DNA of 6,554 nt from Chromatiales bacterium (GCA_027057985.1 JALUTJ010000035.1:1-6554), one strand, 5' to 3'; shown: positions 1-6,554, counted from the stretch's first letter. Notes: generated by a model from the sequence alone, not told the origin. Translations and numbers: made by a program.

Positions 1-816
1 CAGGCTGAGGCTGATTTTGATGGCCGGCTGGATAATAATACCTGTTTTCGTATGGATCCTGTTTACCTGCAGCCCGATCGTGATAGTGCAGTGATGCTGG
101 CGCATGAGCAACTGGCATTAACAGAAAAAGAAGCCATGGAGCTGGTCGATACCATTAACAGGCATTTCAGTGATGAGCCCTGGCAGCTGTATATGGCAGC
201 TCCGCACCGCTGGTACCTGTTTAGCAATACTCATACCCGTATCGATACTTCCCCTGTTTATCAGGCACTGGGACAGGATGTGCGTCCCTTTCTGCCCCGG
301 GGGGAGGATGAAATTTACTGGCGCAAGATCAGTAATGAAATTCAAATGCTGCTTCACTCTCATACGGTAAACCAGCAACGTGAAAGCCAACATCAACCAC
401 CAGTCAATGCGACCTGGTTATGGGGTGGAGGTGTATTGCCTGAAATAAAAACAAAACCTCTGCCTGATGTACTTGCAACGACTGATCCTGTCTTTCGAGG
501 TCTTGGCTATTACCTGGGGATCAATGTGGTTGAACCCGGCGAGGGTATGGCTGCAATGAAAAAAGATAATACGGTTTTTATTGTGCTAGATACGCTGCTT
601 GAAGCAGCAAGAGAAAATGATCTGTATCGCTTTATCACTATTTTAAACCAGATGGAACAGGATTATTTTCAGGCTGTAGAAAGCCTGTTACAAAAAGGTA
701 TGATAGATGCACTGAAAATCATGGATAATACCGGTACTGAAATCATAATAAATAAAAAGACCCTGTTACAACACTTTAAACGGCCTTCTTCTTTTACCCG
801 GTTTAAAAATGCATAA
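1..816 (+). CDS. rpfE: RpfE-like conserved protein, 5'-truncated by window edge
   Basis: The frame is open from base 1 to the TAA at 814-816, giving 271 visible residues. An ATG lies at 52, but the preceding codons are open and look coding, ending in a CFRMDPVYL stretch typical of the family interior, so the true start is probably left of the window. Recognisable elements, numbered from the first visible residue, are DPVYLQPDRD (about 19-28), PHRWYL (68-73), LPRG (98-101), NEIQMLLH (112-119) and WLWGGG (139-144). These recall the RpfE family, which is encoded next to recJ in Xanthomonas and is sometimes annotated as phosphoglycerate-mutase-like. Its biochemical role is not established, and enzyme activity should not be assumed from the name. 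No signal peptide or membrane segment is visible in this part, so it is probably cytoplasmic. The last 8 bp overlap the start of recJ, suggesting co-transcription and translational coupling. The family call rests on remembered motif similarity; the coding status is very secure. Confidence 0.8.
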   Translation, partial: QAEADFDGRLDNNTCFRMDPVYLQPDRDSAVMLAHEQLALTEKEAMELVDTINRHFSDEPWQLYMAAPHRWYLFSNTHTRIDTSPVYQALGQDVRPFLPRGEDEIYWRKISNEIQMLLHSHTVNQQRESQHQPPVNATWLWGGGVLPEIKTKPLPDVLATTDPVFRGLGYYLGINVVEPGEGMAAMKKDNTVFIVLDTLLEAARENDLYRFITILNQMEQDYFQAVESLLQKGMIDALKIMDNTGTEIIINKKTLLQHFKRPSSFTRFKNA

Positions 817-2536
817 GTCGATTCAACGTTATTCCGATATATCTGCGCAGTCGGTAAATGCTGATGCACCGCTGTTAAAACGTGTTTATGCTAACCGGCA
901 TATTCAAAATGATAATGAGCTGGATTATTCTATTCATAACCTCTTACCCTTTACCGGCTTAAAAGGCTGCGAGCAAGCCGCAGAAAAAATTGCCGCTGCA
1001 ATTAAGCAGCAAAAACGCATCGTTATCGTTGGTGACTTTGATGTAGATGGCGCGACCAGCACCACGGTAGCGGTAAAAGCACTGCGCAGTATGGGGGCGA
1101 TCAATGTTGAATTCCTGGTACCAAACCGGTTTGAATTCGGCTATGGACTGAGTCCGGAAATCGTGGCCGTAGCAAAAGAGCAGTTCAATGCGGATATGAT
1201 TATCACCGTGGATAATGGTATTTCCAGTATCGAGGGTGTCATCACGGCAAACAGGCTGGGAATAGAGGTTATCGTCACCGATCATCATCTTGCCGGAGAG
1301 GTGTTGCCCGAAGCGGCGGTGATCGTTAATCCTAACCAGCCCGGTGATGGTTTTACAAGCAAGATGCTGGCCGGGGTAGGAGTGATTTTTTATGTCATGC
1401 TTGCGCTGCGTAGCTATTTAAGACAACAGGGCTGGTTCCAGCAGCAGGGACTCGATGAGCCAAACCTCGCCAATCTGCTGGACCTGGTGGCACTGGGCAC
1501 TGTGGCAGACGTGGTACCACTGGATTATAACAACCGGATTCTTGTTTCACAGGGGCTGGCGCGAATTCGTTCCGGTCATGTTTCAAACGGGATTCGTGCC
1601 CTGATCGATGTCGCTGGCCGTGATAGCAGTCGTCTGGTTGCCAGTGATTTTGCTTTTGCCATTGCTCCACGTTTAAACGCCGCTGGCAGGCTTGATGATA
1701 TGACTTTGGGCATCCAGTGCCTGCTCAGTGATAACCTGGCTTATGCAGGGCAGCTGGCGCAACAGCTCGATGAAATCAACCATGCCCGTCGAGATATCGA
1801 AGCGGATATGAAACAGCAGGCAGAAAAAATACTGGCACATATGCAACTCGATGATAGCGACTTACCTTATGGCCTCTGCCTGCACGATCGTGATTTTCAT
1901 GAAGGTGTGGTCGGTATTATTGCCTCCCGTATCAAGGATCGCTGGCACCGGCCGGTGATTGTTTTTGCTCCAGCGGAAAATGGCCAGTTAAAGGGCTCAG
2001 GCCGTTCGATCAAGGGACTGCATATCCGTGATGCGCTGGATGCGATTGCCACCCGTCATCCGGGACTGATTAAAAAATTTGGTGGCCACGCCATGGCGGC
2101 TGGCTTAAGCATTGCCGAGGAAGACTATGCGCTATTTAGTGCTGCTTTCGATCAGGAAGTCCGCCAGCACCTGTCTGAAACCGATCTGACCGGGATTATT
2201 ATGAGTGATGGCGAGCTCAAGAGCGAAGAATTTAACCTGCAAACGGCCGAAGAACTGCGTTTTGCCGGACCCTGGGGCCAGGCTTTTCCCGAGCCGGTTT
2301 TCGATGGCATTTTTCATATCAGGTATAAGCGGGTGGTTGCTGAACGACACCTTAAACTCACCTTGCAGGCCGAGGGCAGTGATACTGAGGTCGATGCCAT
2401 TGCCTTTAATAGCAGCGATGCAGACTGGCCCGCTTCGACACAAAAGCTGCGGCTGGCGTACCGACTTGATGTGAACCTGTTTCGGGGCAATAAGAGCCTG
2501 CAACTGATGGTGGAGCATATCGAGCCACTGCCTTGA
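809..2536 (+). CDS. recJ: Single-stranded-DNA-specific 5'-3' exonuclease RecJ
   Basis: The 575-residue product matches E. coli RecJ (577 aa) end to end. RecJ is a cytoplasmic, metal-dependent 5'-3' exonuclease on single-stranded DNA that acts in RecF-pathway recombination, mismatch repair and base-excision repair. DHH-phosphoesterase motifs are intact: GDFDVDGATST with Asp76, Asp78 and Asp80, DNG at 135-137, DHH at 158-160, and LLDLVALGTVADVVPL with Asp225 and Asp234. Further on are PRLNAAGRLDD (287-297), HEGVVGIIASR (364-374), GSGRSIKGLH (396-405) and the DHHA1 motif GGHAMAAG (425-432). The C-terminal OB-fold region includes AGPWGQAFPEPVFDG and ends LQLMVEHIEPLP. The ATG at 809 lies inside the end of the rpfE-like gene and has no clear Shine-Dalgarno, so initiation probably depends on ribosomes finishing that gene. 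A hairpin terminator overlaps its stop codon. No missing catalytic residue was seen. Confidence 0.98.
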   Translation: MHKSIQRYSDISAQSVNADAPLLKRVYANRHIQNDNELDYSIHNLLPFTGLKGCEQAAEKIAAAIKQQKRIVIVGDFDVDGATSTTVAVKALRSMGAINVEFLVPNRFEFGYGLSPEIVAVAKEQFNADMIITVDNGISSIEGVITANRLGIEVIVTDHHLAGEVLPEAAVIVNPNQPGDGFTSKMLAGVGVIFYVMLALRSYLRQQGWFQQQGLDEPNLANLLDLVALGTVADVVPLDYNNRILVSQGLARIRSGHVSNGIRALIDVAGRDSSRLVASDFAFAIAPRLNAAGRLDDMTLGIQCLLSDNLAYAGQLAQQLDEINHARRDIEADMKQQAEKILAHMQLDDSDLPYGLCLHDRDFHEGVVGIIASRIKDRWHRPVIVFAPAENGQLKGSGRSIKGLHIRDALDAIATRHPGLIKKFGGHAMAAGLSIAEEDYALFSAAFDQEVRQHLSETDLTGIIMSDGELKSEEFNLQTAEELRFAGPWGQAFPEPVFDGIFHIRYKRVVAERHLKLTLQAEGSDTEVDAIAFNSSDADWPASTQKLRLAYRLDVNLFRGNKSLQLMVEHIEPLP

Positions 2537-2549
2537 AAGGCAGGTTTTT
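2528..2549 (+). terminator. Rho-independent terminator overlapping the recJ stop codon
   Basis: CTGCCT (2528-2533) pairs with AGGCAG (2538-2543) around a TGAA loop that contains the recJ TGA (2534-2536). It is followed by G and five T residues (2545-2549). The 6-bp stem is short but mostly GC and perfectly paired. It would end the rpfE-recJ transcript before prfB, in line with the promoter predicted just downstream. Because it sits on the stop codon, a terminating ribosome could hinder folding, so termination may be partial. Confidence 0.65.
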
Positions 2550-2560
2550 AGACACATTCC

Positions 2561-2589
2561 ATGACATCGGTTCAGGTTTTAGGTAAGAT
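2561..2589 (+). promoter_or_regulatory. Predicted sigma70 promoter for prfB(-lysS)
   Basis: ATGACA (2561-2566, 5 of 6 to TTGACA) and TAAGAT (2584-2589, 4 of 6 to TATAAT) are separated by exactly 17 bp. Transcription would begin near 2595-2597, giving a short, T-rich leader of roughly 10-25 nt before the prfB start. The position just after the recJ terminator supports a separate prfB-lysS transcription unit. This is a pattern match only. Confidence 0.55.
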
Positions 2590-2618
2590 AGCGCCTTTAT
2601 TTTTTTATGGATTTCAAG

Positions 2619-3717
2619 ATGTTGGAAATTAATCCACTCAAAGCACGTATCAAAGACTACCAGGATCGTACCGACGTCCTTAGGGGGTATCTTTGACTAT
2701 GAAAATAAAAAGGAACAGCTCGCCGAAGTAGTCCGTGAACTTGAGCAGCCGGATGTCTGGGACGATCCGGAACGCGCCCAGGAACTGGGTCGTCAGCGGG
2801 CCTCGCTGGAAAAAATCGTTGAAATAATCGATGAACTCGACAGTGGTCTTGCCGATGCGGTTGAACTGCTCGATATGGCCGTCGAGGAAGATGACGAAGA
2901 TACCGTGCAGTCGGTGAGTGAAGAACTCGATGCACAGGAAAAACTGCTGGAACAACTTGAATTTCAGCGCATGTTCTCCGGGGAAATGGATGAGAAGAAT
3001 GCCTACCTCGATATCCAGGCCGGCTCTGGTGGTACCGAGGCACAGGATTGGGCAGAAATGCTATTACGCATGTACCTGCGCTGGGGTGAAAAGAACGGCT
3101 TTAAAACCGAGCTGGTCGAAGTTTCTTCTGGCGAAGTAGCGGGCATAAAAAGCGCTACCGTCAAGTTTACGGGTGATTATGCCTTCGGCTGGTTACGTAC
3201 CGAAACCGGGGTACATCGACTGGTGCGCAAGTCTCCGTTTGATTCCGGTAATCGTCGCCATACCTCTTTTTCTTCTGTTTTTGTTTCACCGGAAATCGAT
3301 GACAATATCGAAATAGAAATCAACCCGGCTGATATCCGGGTTGATACCTACCGTGCCAGTGGTGCCGGCGGTCAGCATGTTAATAAAACCGATTCTGCGG
3401 TGCGACTGACGCACGAGCCAACCGGTATCGTGGTACAGTGTCAGAGTGGCCGTTCGCAGCACCAGAACAAAGACAATGCCATGAAACAACTCAAGTCCAA
3501 GTTATATGAGCTTGAACTGCAGAAGCAGAATGCGGAAAAGCAGGCCATGGAAGACAGCAAGACCGATATTGGCTGGGGCAGCCAGATTCGATCCTATGTG
3601 CTGGATCAGTCTCGTATCAAGGACCTACGTACCGGGGTTGAAAGCAGTAATACACAGGCTGTACTGGATGGTGATCTCAACCCCTTTATCGAAGCCAGCC
3701 TTAAAAGTGGGTTATAA
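2619..3717 (+). CDS. prfB: Peptide chain release factor 2 (programmed +1 frameshift)
   Basis: RF2 recognises UGA and UAA in the ribosomal A site and triggers release of the finished protein. The gene is read as 2619-2693 joined to 2695-3717. The first frame gives 25 residues ([10 protein letters not shown]...LRGYL), then a TGA at 2694-2696; a +1 shift continues with Asp-Tyr-Glu. The total is 365 aa, the E. coli RF2 length. The stop-codon-reading tripeptide SPF is at 205-207 and the peptidyl-hydrolysis GGQ at 250-252. Residue 246 is Ala, the usual state, whereas E. coli K-12 has Thr there. [14 protein letters not shown] and [22 protein letters not shown] are typical family segments. The start at 2619 is preferred because MLEINP aligns with E. 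coli MFEINP; an in-frame ATG at 2607 would add four residues. Neither start has a convincing Shine-Dalgarno. A plain ORF search would begin at the internal ATG 2875 and lose the N-terminal domain. lysS follows 97 bp downstream. Confidence 0.97.
2682..2697 (+). promoter_or_regulatory. prfB +1 programmed frameshift element
   Basis: AGGGGG (2682-2687) acts as an internal Shine-Dalgarno, followed three bases later by the slippery CTT (2691-2693), the in-frame TGA (2694-2696) and a C at 2697. As I recall it, the 16-base element is identical to the E. coli prfB site. In the known mechanism, low RF2 slows termination at UGA, the peptidyl-tRNA-Leu slips from CUU to UUU, and synthesis continues in the +1 frame. 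High RF2 ends the peptide at 25 residues. This is autogenous feedback control. Confidence 0.97.
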
Positions 3718-3814
3718 AATTACAAGATAAAGAAGAACGTAAAGACACTGATATTTCAGCGCATTCACTGTGTATCCATGAGCTTTGCGTTAATGATTAA
3801 TAAACAGAGAAATA

Positions 3815-5332
3815 ATGATGAATGACAAGACTGAACAACAACCCGTCGATGAAAACAAGCTGATTGCAGAACGCCGGCAGAAACTGGCTGCAATTCGTGA
3901 AAGTAGTCAAACCGCATTCCCAAATGATTTTCGCCGCAATGTCATGGCGGGTGAGTTGCAGGCCGAGTATGGCGACAGGAGCAAGGAAGAGCTGGAACAG
4001 TTAAACCTGCGTGTCAGTATTGCTGGTCGTATGATGTTAAAGCGTGTCATGGGTAAGGCCAGTTTTGCCACCCTGCAGGATATGTCTGGCCGCATCCAGG
4101 TCTATGTCGCACGTGATGATCTACCAGAAGGTGTTTATAACGAGCAGTTTAAGAAGTGGGATATTGGTGACATCATTGGTGCCGAAGGCGTGCTGATGAA
4201 AACCAACAAAGGTGAACTTTCCATCAAGGTTGAAACGATTCGTCTTCTGACCAAGTCACTGCGCCCACTGCCAGAGAAGTTCAAAGGCATTACCGATCAG
4301 GAAATTCGTTATCGCCAGCGTTACCTCGACCTGATAATGAACGAGGATTCGCGCCAGACATTTATTATGCGTTCAAAAATCGTAGCGCATATCCGTGAAT
4401 TTCTGACTGAAAAAGGTTTTCTTGAAGTAGAAACACCGATGATGCAGGTGATTCCGGGTGGTGCCACGGCGCGTCCTTTTACCACCTATCATAATGCACT
4501 CGATATGGATCTGTTCCTGCGTATTGCGCCAGAGCTTTACCTGAAGCGCCTGGTTGTGGGTGGTTTTGAAAAAGTTTTTGAGATCAATCGTAACTTCCGT
4601 AACGAAGGTTTATCAACCCGGCATAATCCAGAGTTTACCATGATCGAGTTTTATGAAGCCTATGCCGATTATCGTGATCTGATGGATACTACAGAAGCGA
4701 TGTTACGTTCCATCGCCGAGAAAGTGGTAGGAAAGACAAAGATCCCATATCAGGGACAGGAGTTTGATTTTGGTAAACCTTTCCAGCGCATGACGGTGAA
4801 AGAATCCATTCTGCATTTCAACCCTGAACTTGTCGAAGCCCAGCTGGATGATCTCGAGCAGGCTCGTGCCGTGGCAGAAAAACTGGACATTCCGCTTAAG
4901 GACAGCTACGGACTGGGTAAGTTGCAGATCGAAATTTTTGAAAAAACTGTAGAACACCGTTTAATGGATCCCACCTTTATAACTGCCTACCCGACAGAAG
5001 TATCGCCACTGGCACGTCGTAATGATGAAGATCCCTTTGTTACCGATCGTTTTGAATTCTTTGTTGGGGGTCGTGAAATCGCAAATGGCTTCTCAGAGCT
5101 GAATGATGCTGAAGATCAGGCAGAACGGTTTAAGGCTCAGGTAGAGGAAAAAGAAGCCGGTGATGATGAAGCCATGTTCTTCGATGAAGATTATATCACT
5201 GCACTGGAGCATGGTATGCCACCGACGGCAGGAGAAGGTATCGGTATCGATCGACTGGTGATGCTATTTACCGATTCACCATCGATCCGCGATGTCCTGC
5301 TTTTTCCTCATATGAGGCCTACAGAGTCTTAA
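3815..5332 (+). CDS. lysS: Lysine--tRNA ligase, class II
   Basis: This cytoplasmic enzyme activates lysine with ATP and charges tRNA-Lys. The 505-aa product has the same length as E. coli LysS and matches it closely. The N-terminal anticodon-binding OB fold spans about residues 65-145 ([39 protein letters not shown]). Class II motif 1 is around [10 protein letters not shown] (201-210, with Pro208). Motif 2 is [11 protein letters not shown] (255-265) with the ATP-binding Arg262 and Glu264, followed by [10 protein letters not shown]. Motif 3 is [11 protein letters not shown] (475-485) with Arg480. Two adjacent ATGs (3815 and 3818) are possible starts; GAGA at 3807-3810 is spaced somewhat better for 3818, changing the protein by one residue. 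The 97-bp gap after prfB contains no clear terminator and no convincing promoter, so prfB-lysS co-transcription, as in enterobacteria, is likely. The stop codon lies inside an inverted repeat. Confidence 0.98.
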   Translation: MMNDKTEQQPVDENKLIAERRQKLAAIRESSQTAFPNDFRRNVMAGELQAEYGDRSKEELEQLNLRVSIAGRMMLKRVMGKASFATLQDMSGRIQVYVARDDLPEGVYNEQFKKWDIGDIIGAEGVLMKTNKGELSIKVETIRLLTKSLRPLPEKFKGITDQEIRYRQRYLDLIMNEDSRQTFIMRSKIVAHIREFLTEKGFLEVETPMMQVIPGGATARPFTTYHNALDMDLFLRIAPELYLKRLVVGGFEKVFEINRNFRNEGLSTRHNPEFTMIEFYEAYADYRDLMDTTEAMLRSIAEKVVGKTKIPYQGQEFDFGKPFQRMTVKESILHFNPELVEAQLDDLEQARAVAEKLDIPLKDSYGLGKLQIEIFEKTVEHRLMDPTFITAYPTEVSPLARRNDEDPFVTDRFEFFVGGREIANGFSELNDAEDQAERFKAQVEEKEAGDDEAMFFDEDYITALEHGMPPTAGEGIGIDRLVMLFTDSPSIRDVLLFPHMRPTES

Positions 5333-5344
5333 TCGAAGATTAAG
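5328..5344 (+). repeat. Inverted repeat spanning the lysS stop codon
   Basis: CTTAATC (5328-5334) and GATTAAG (5338-5344) are perfect inverted copies separated by GAA. The left arm contains the lysS TAA. The stem is A+T-rich and followed by ATGGGGAATG rather than a T-run, so it is a weak candidate for a lysS terminator. It could equally be an RNA 3'-end stabiliser, a protein-binding palindrome or chance. It marks the boundary between the conserved housekeeping genes and the accessory segment. Confidence 0.4.
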
Positions 5345-5438
5345 ATGGGGAATGTCTGATGTGCCACAGGAGACTGTAAATGATTTTGGAGATGTTTCGT
5401 TATAGTTAATCAGGGAATATGAAGGGAACTTTATTTAT

Positions 5439-5453
5439 GGAGGAATGAATATG
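5439..5453 (+). promoter_or_regulatory. Strong Shine-Dalgarno and ATG upstream of the nuclease
   Basis: GGAGG (5439-5443) is followed 7 nt later by ATG at 5451, with another in-frame ATG at 5445. This is the best ribosome binding site in the accessory segment. As written, the frame stops after eight codons (MDNKKTVG, TAA 5475-5477), so the site serves either a tiny peptide or, more probably, the original start of the nuclease gene whose frame is now broken. Confidence 0.6.
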
Positions 5454-5584
5454 GATAATAAAAAAACAGTAGGCTAAACTCAGTTCTTGAGCATGCAATA
5501 AAAAATAGTCATATTTAGGAAGAATACGACAGGTTCAAGCGAATTGAACAACGTTACACAAAGGCTAATCTTGATAAACTTAGG
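5445..5584 (+). pseudogene. Disrupted 5' segment of the AHH nuclease gene
   Basis: This stretch is protein-like but not in one frame. From the ATG at 5451 the frame reads MDNKK across an A7 tract (5460-5466) and then stops at 5475. If one A is added, or the ribosome slips -1 on the tract, it continues as NSRLNSVLEHAIKNSHI to a TAG at 5516-5518. Beyond that TAG the same frame is open as EEYDRFKRIEQRY and runs into the nuclease with no break. That part is charged and helix-like, as expected for the N-terminal side of the domain. Repairing both lesions would give a protein of about 207 residues starting at a strong ribosome binding site. Possible explanations are gene decay, sequencing error (the homopolymer suits this), or recoding; decay or error is the simplest. 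Confidence 0.5.
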
Positions 5585-6073
5585 TTGAAACTTCAATCTT
5601 TCAGACGGGAAGGTGCTGATCTTACTAGTTTTGCACTTGCCACTGAGAAGCATTCTTCAAAACAGCTTGGAGAATTCTTAAGGTGCATTGGATTTCCTCG
5701 GCCTGGCCCACGCTGGGAGGCACATCATATTGTCTCTGGTACTCATAAAGAGGCCAGCCCTGCCCGGGTAATTCTGGCTGATAAAGATATAAAAATGAGG
5801 ATCGATGATCCAGAAAATGGGTGCTGGATGCCAAAAACTAAAAAAGATGCAAGGCCTACAATGTACCCAAATGCAATACCTCATAGTCGTATACACAGAG
5901 TAAGATATTATGACTGGATTTTTAATATACTGATGAGCGCAGATTCATGGGGGCAGGTTAAAGCAATTCTAAATGTGGTCAGGCGCCAGATTATGGATGG
6001 TAATTTAAAAAATGAATTACTGGTTCAGGAAATAGACGGTGCCGAATATTCAGCATGGAATAAAGGTATATGA
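5585..6073 (+). CDS. Probable AHH-family (HNH/EndoVII superfamily) nuclease toxin
   Basis: The frame is open from 5519 to TGA 6071-6073; the longest version with a recognised start uses TTG at 5585 (162 aa). Residues 38-50 include PRPGPRWEAHHIV, with the AHH signature at 46-48. It is followed by spaced features usual in AHH nucleases: ARVILADKDIKMRIDD (about 60-75), ENGCWMP (77-83) and HSRIHRVRYYDWI (100-112), with His100 and His104. In that family these form a compact metal-binding HNH-like fold that cuts nucleic acid, typically at the C terminus of polymorphic or type VI secreted effectors. No signal peptide, membrane segment or delivery domain is visible. The TTG start is poor: AGG is directly adjacent and family-like sequence continues upstream, so the annotated start is provisional and the gene may be broken at its 5' end. 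It overlaps the next gene by ATGA, the usual layout of a toxin with its immunity gene. The family call is made from motifs by eye. Confidence 0.75.
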   Translation: MKLQSFRREGADLTSFALATEKHSSKQLGEFLRCIGFPRPGPRWEAHHIVSGTHKEASPARVILADKDIKMRIDDPENGCWMPKTKKDARPTMYPNAIPHSRIHRVRYYDWIFNILMSADSWGQVKAILNVVRRQIMDGNLKNELLVQEIDGAEYSAWNKGI

Positions 6074-6554
6074 GAATATACAAAATACTTAGTGATTTTG
6101 AAAAATTTCTCAGTTTTTCCATTGATAATGGTGAGCTGTTTAGTAAGATGCCTGATTTTTCGGCTAAATTCAGGGCGGATTCAAGATTAAATGAGTGGGT
6201 TAAGCCTAAAGGAAGCTTTTATCAAAGTGATAACTTTATCGCAAATAAGATATCAATTCCTGATATAACCACATGGCTTTCAGGAAATCTAGTTTTAAAC
6301 AAAAAAGCATTCTCTAGTCTGAAAACCTTTATTGATGAATATGGTGAGTTTCTTGAAGTGGATTGTGAAGGTATAACCTATTATATCTTTAACTGTCTAA
6401 AAATCTTGCCAGACAACTTTATCGATAAAAATCAGACTCGAGAAAAGATAGTGTCCGGGATTTATATGGGGCTTGAATCACTGGCATTTAAGGAGGTTGA
6501 TCTTAACATGGATGAATATATGCTGTTTAAAACTAATGCAGACAAACTTTCATC
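6070..6554 (+). CDS. Putative Imm11/DUF1629-like immunity protein, 3'-truncated by window edge
   Basis: The ATG at 6070 overlaps the nuclease stop as ATGA, and the frame stays open for 161 complete codons to the right edge. The visible protein begins MRIYKILSDFEKFLSFS. It includes PDITTWLSGNLVLNKKAFSSL (64-84), GEFLEVDCEGITYYIFN (92-108) and LESLAFKEVD (135-144). A hydrophilic protein with a PDI..W.....LVL..KA..L segment followed by GEFL.V...G..YYIFN resembles the DUF1629/Imm11 immunity family from memory. If so, it would bind and neutralise the adjacent nuclease inside the producing cell. AAAGG (6062-6066) lies only three bases before the ATG, so translation may rely on coupling to the toxin. 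The DNA is A+T-rich: 6301-6360 has 19 G+C of 60 and 6361-6420 has 18 of 60, against 31 of 60 in 1501-1560 within recJ. This suggests a different origin. It is certainly coding; the family is a moderate-confidence guess supported by position. Confidence 0.7.
   Translation, partial: MRIYKILSDFEKFLSFSIDNGELFSKMPDFSAKFRADSRLNEWVKPKGSFYQSDNFIANKISIPDITTWLSGNLVLNKKAFSSLKTFIDEYGEFLEVDCEGITYYIFNCLKILPDNFIDKNQTREKIVSGIYMGLESLAFKEVDLNMDEYMLFKTNADKLS

Noticed and set aside
2875..3717. prfB starting at the internal ATG 2875 (280 aa)
   Set aside because: It drops the whole N-terminal region; the upstream sequence encodes a perfect RF2 N terminus once the known +1 frameshift is applied.
3718..3814. A separate promoter or terminator between prfB and lysS
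   Set aside because: A+T-rich hexamers such as TAATGA and TTAATA occur, but none has a -35 match at 16-18 bp, and no hairpin with a T-run is present.
5308..5315. TCATATGA palindrome near the end of lysS
   Set aside because: An 8-bp palindrome inside coding sequence encoding ordinary LysRS residues; expected by chance.
5401..5406. TATAGT as a -10 box for the toxin cassette
   Set aside because: It matches the -10 consensus in 5 of 6 positions, but no acceptable -35 lies 16-18 bp upstream and it is not an extended -10, so it is not annotated.
5585..5587. TTG 5585 as the true start of the nuclease
   Set aside because: Kept only as the provisional coordinate. The AGG is directly adjacent, leaving no Shine-Dalgarno spacing, and the frame upstream to 5519 is protein-like and continuous with the domain.
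1..6554. tRNA, rRNA, CRISPR array or insertion sequence
   Set aside because: No tRNA-like cloverleaf, regularly spaced direct repeats or transposase-like frame was seen on either strand; minus-strand frames are shadows of the genes described.

Overview
The window looks like a gammaproteobacterial chromosome of moderate G+C. It holds a conserved housekeeping block followed by a toxin/immunity cassette of accessory character. All recognisable genes lie on the + strand. RecJ (575 aa), RF2 (365 aa) and class II LysRS (505 aa) are essentially the same length as their E. coli counterparts and match them along their whole length. recJ-prfB-lysS is the order found in E. coli. The RpfE-like gene just upstream of recJ recalls the Xanthomonas rpf region, where rpfE and recJ are neighbours and prfB and lysS lie nearby. 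A genus cannot be named from this window.

Region 1 (1-816): 3' part of an rpfE-like gene of unclear function, running in from the left edge and overlapping recJ by 8 bp. Region 2 (809-2536): recJ, the single-strand 5'-3' exonuclease. A short hairpin plus T-run terminator straddles its stop codon, and a good sigma70-like promoter follows about 12 bp later. Region 3 (2619-3717): prfB, encoding peptide chain release factor 2. It has the classic programmed +1 frameshift: an in-frame TGA after codon 25 in the same context as E. coli, so a simple ORF scan finds only the 3' part. Region 4 (3815-5332): lysS, 97 bp after prfB and plausibly its operon partner.

Region 5 (5333-6554): A+T-richer DNA with a probable AHH-type HNH/EndoVII-superfamily nuclease toxin gene, followed with an ATGA overlap by a gene resembling Imm11/DUF1629 immunity proteins, cut by the right edge. 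The nuclease 5' end is odd. A strong Shine-Dalgarno and ATG at 5439-5453 lead into a reading frame that reaches the nuclease only through a -1 shift at an A7 tract and past an in-frame TAG. The toxin gene therefore looks decayed, mis-sequenced, recoded, or started from a poor non-AUG codon, while the immunity gene is open as far as it can be seen.

The first four genes serve DNA repair and translation: RecJ in recombination and mismatch repair, RF2 at UGA/UAA termination, LysRS in tRNA charging. The last two form a separate conflict-type module next to the housekeeping operon.
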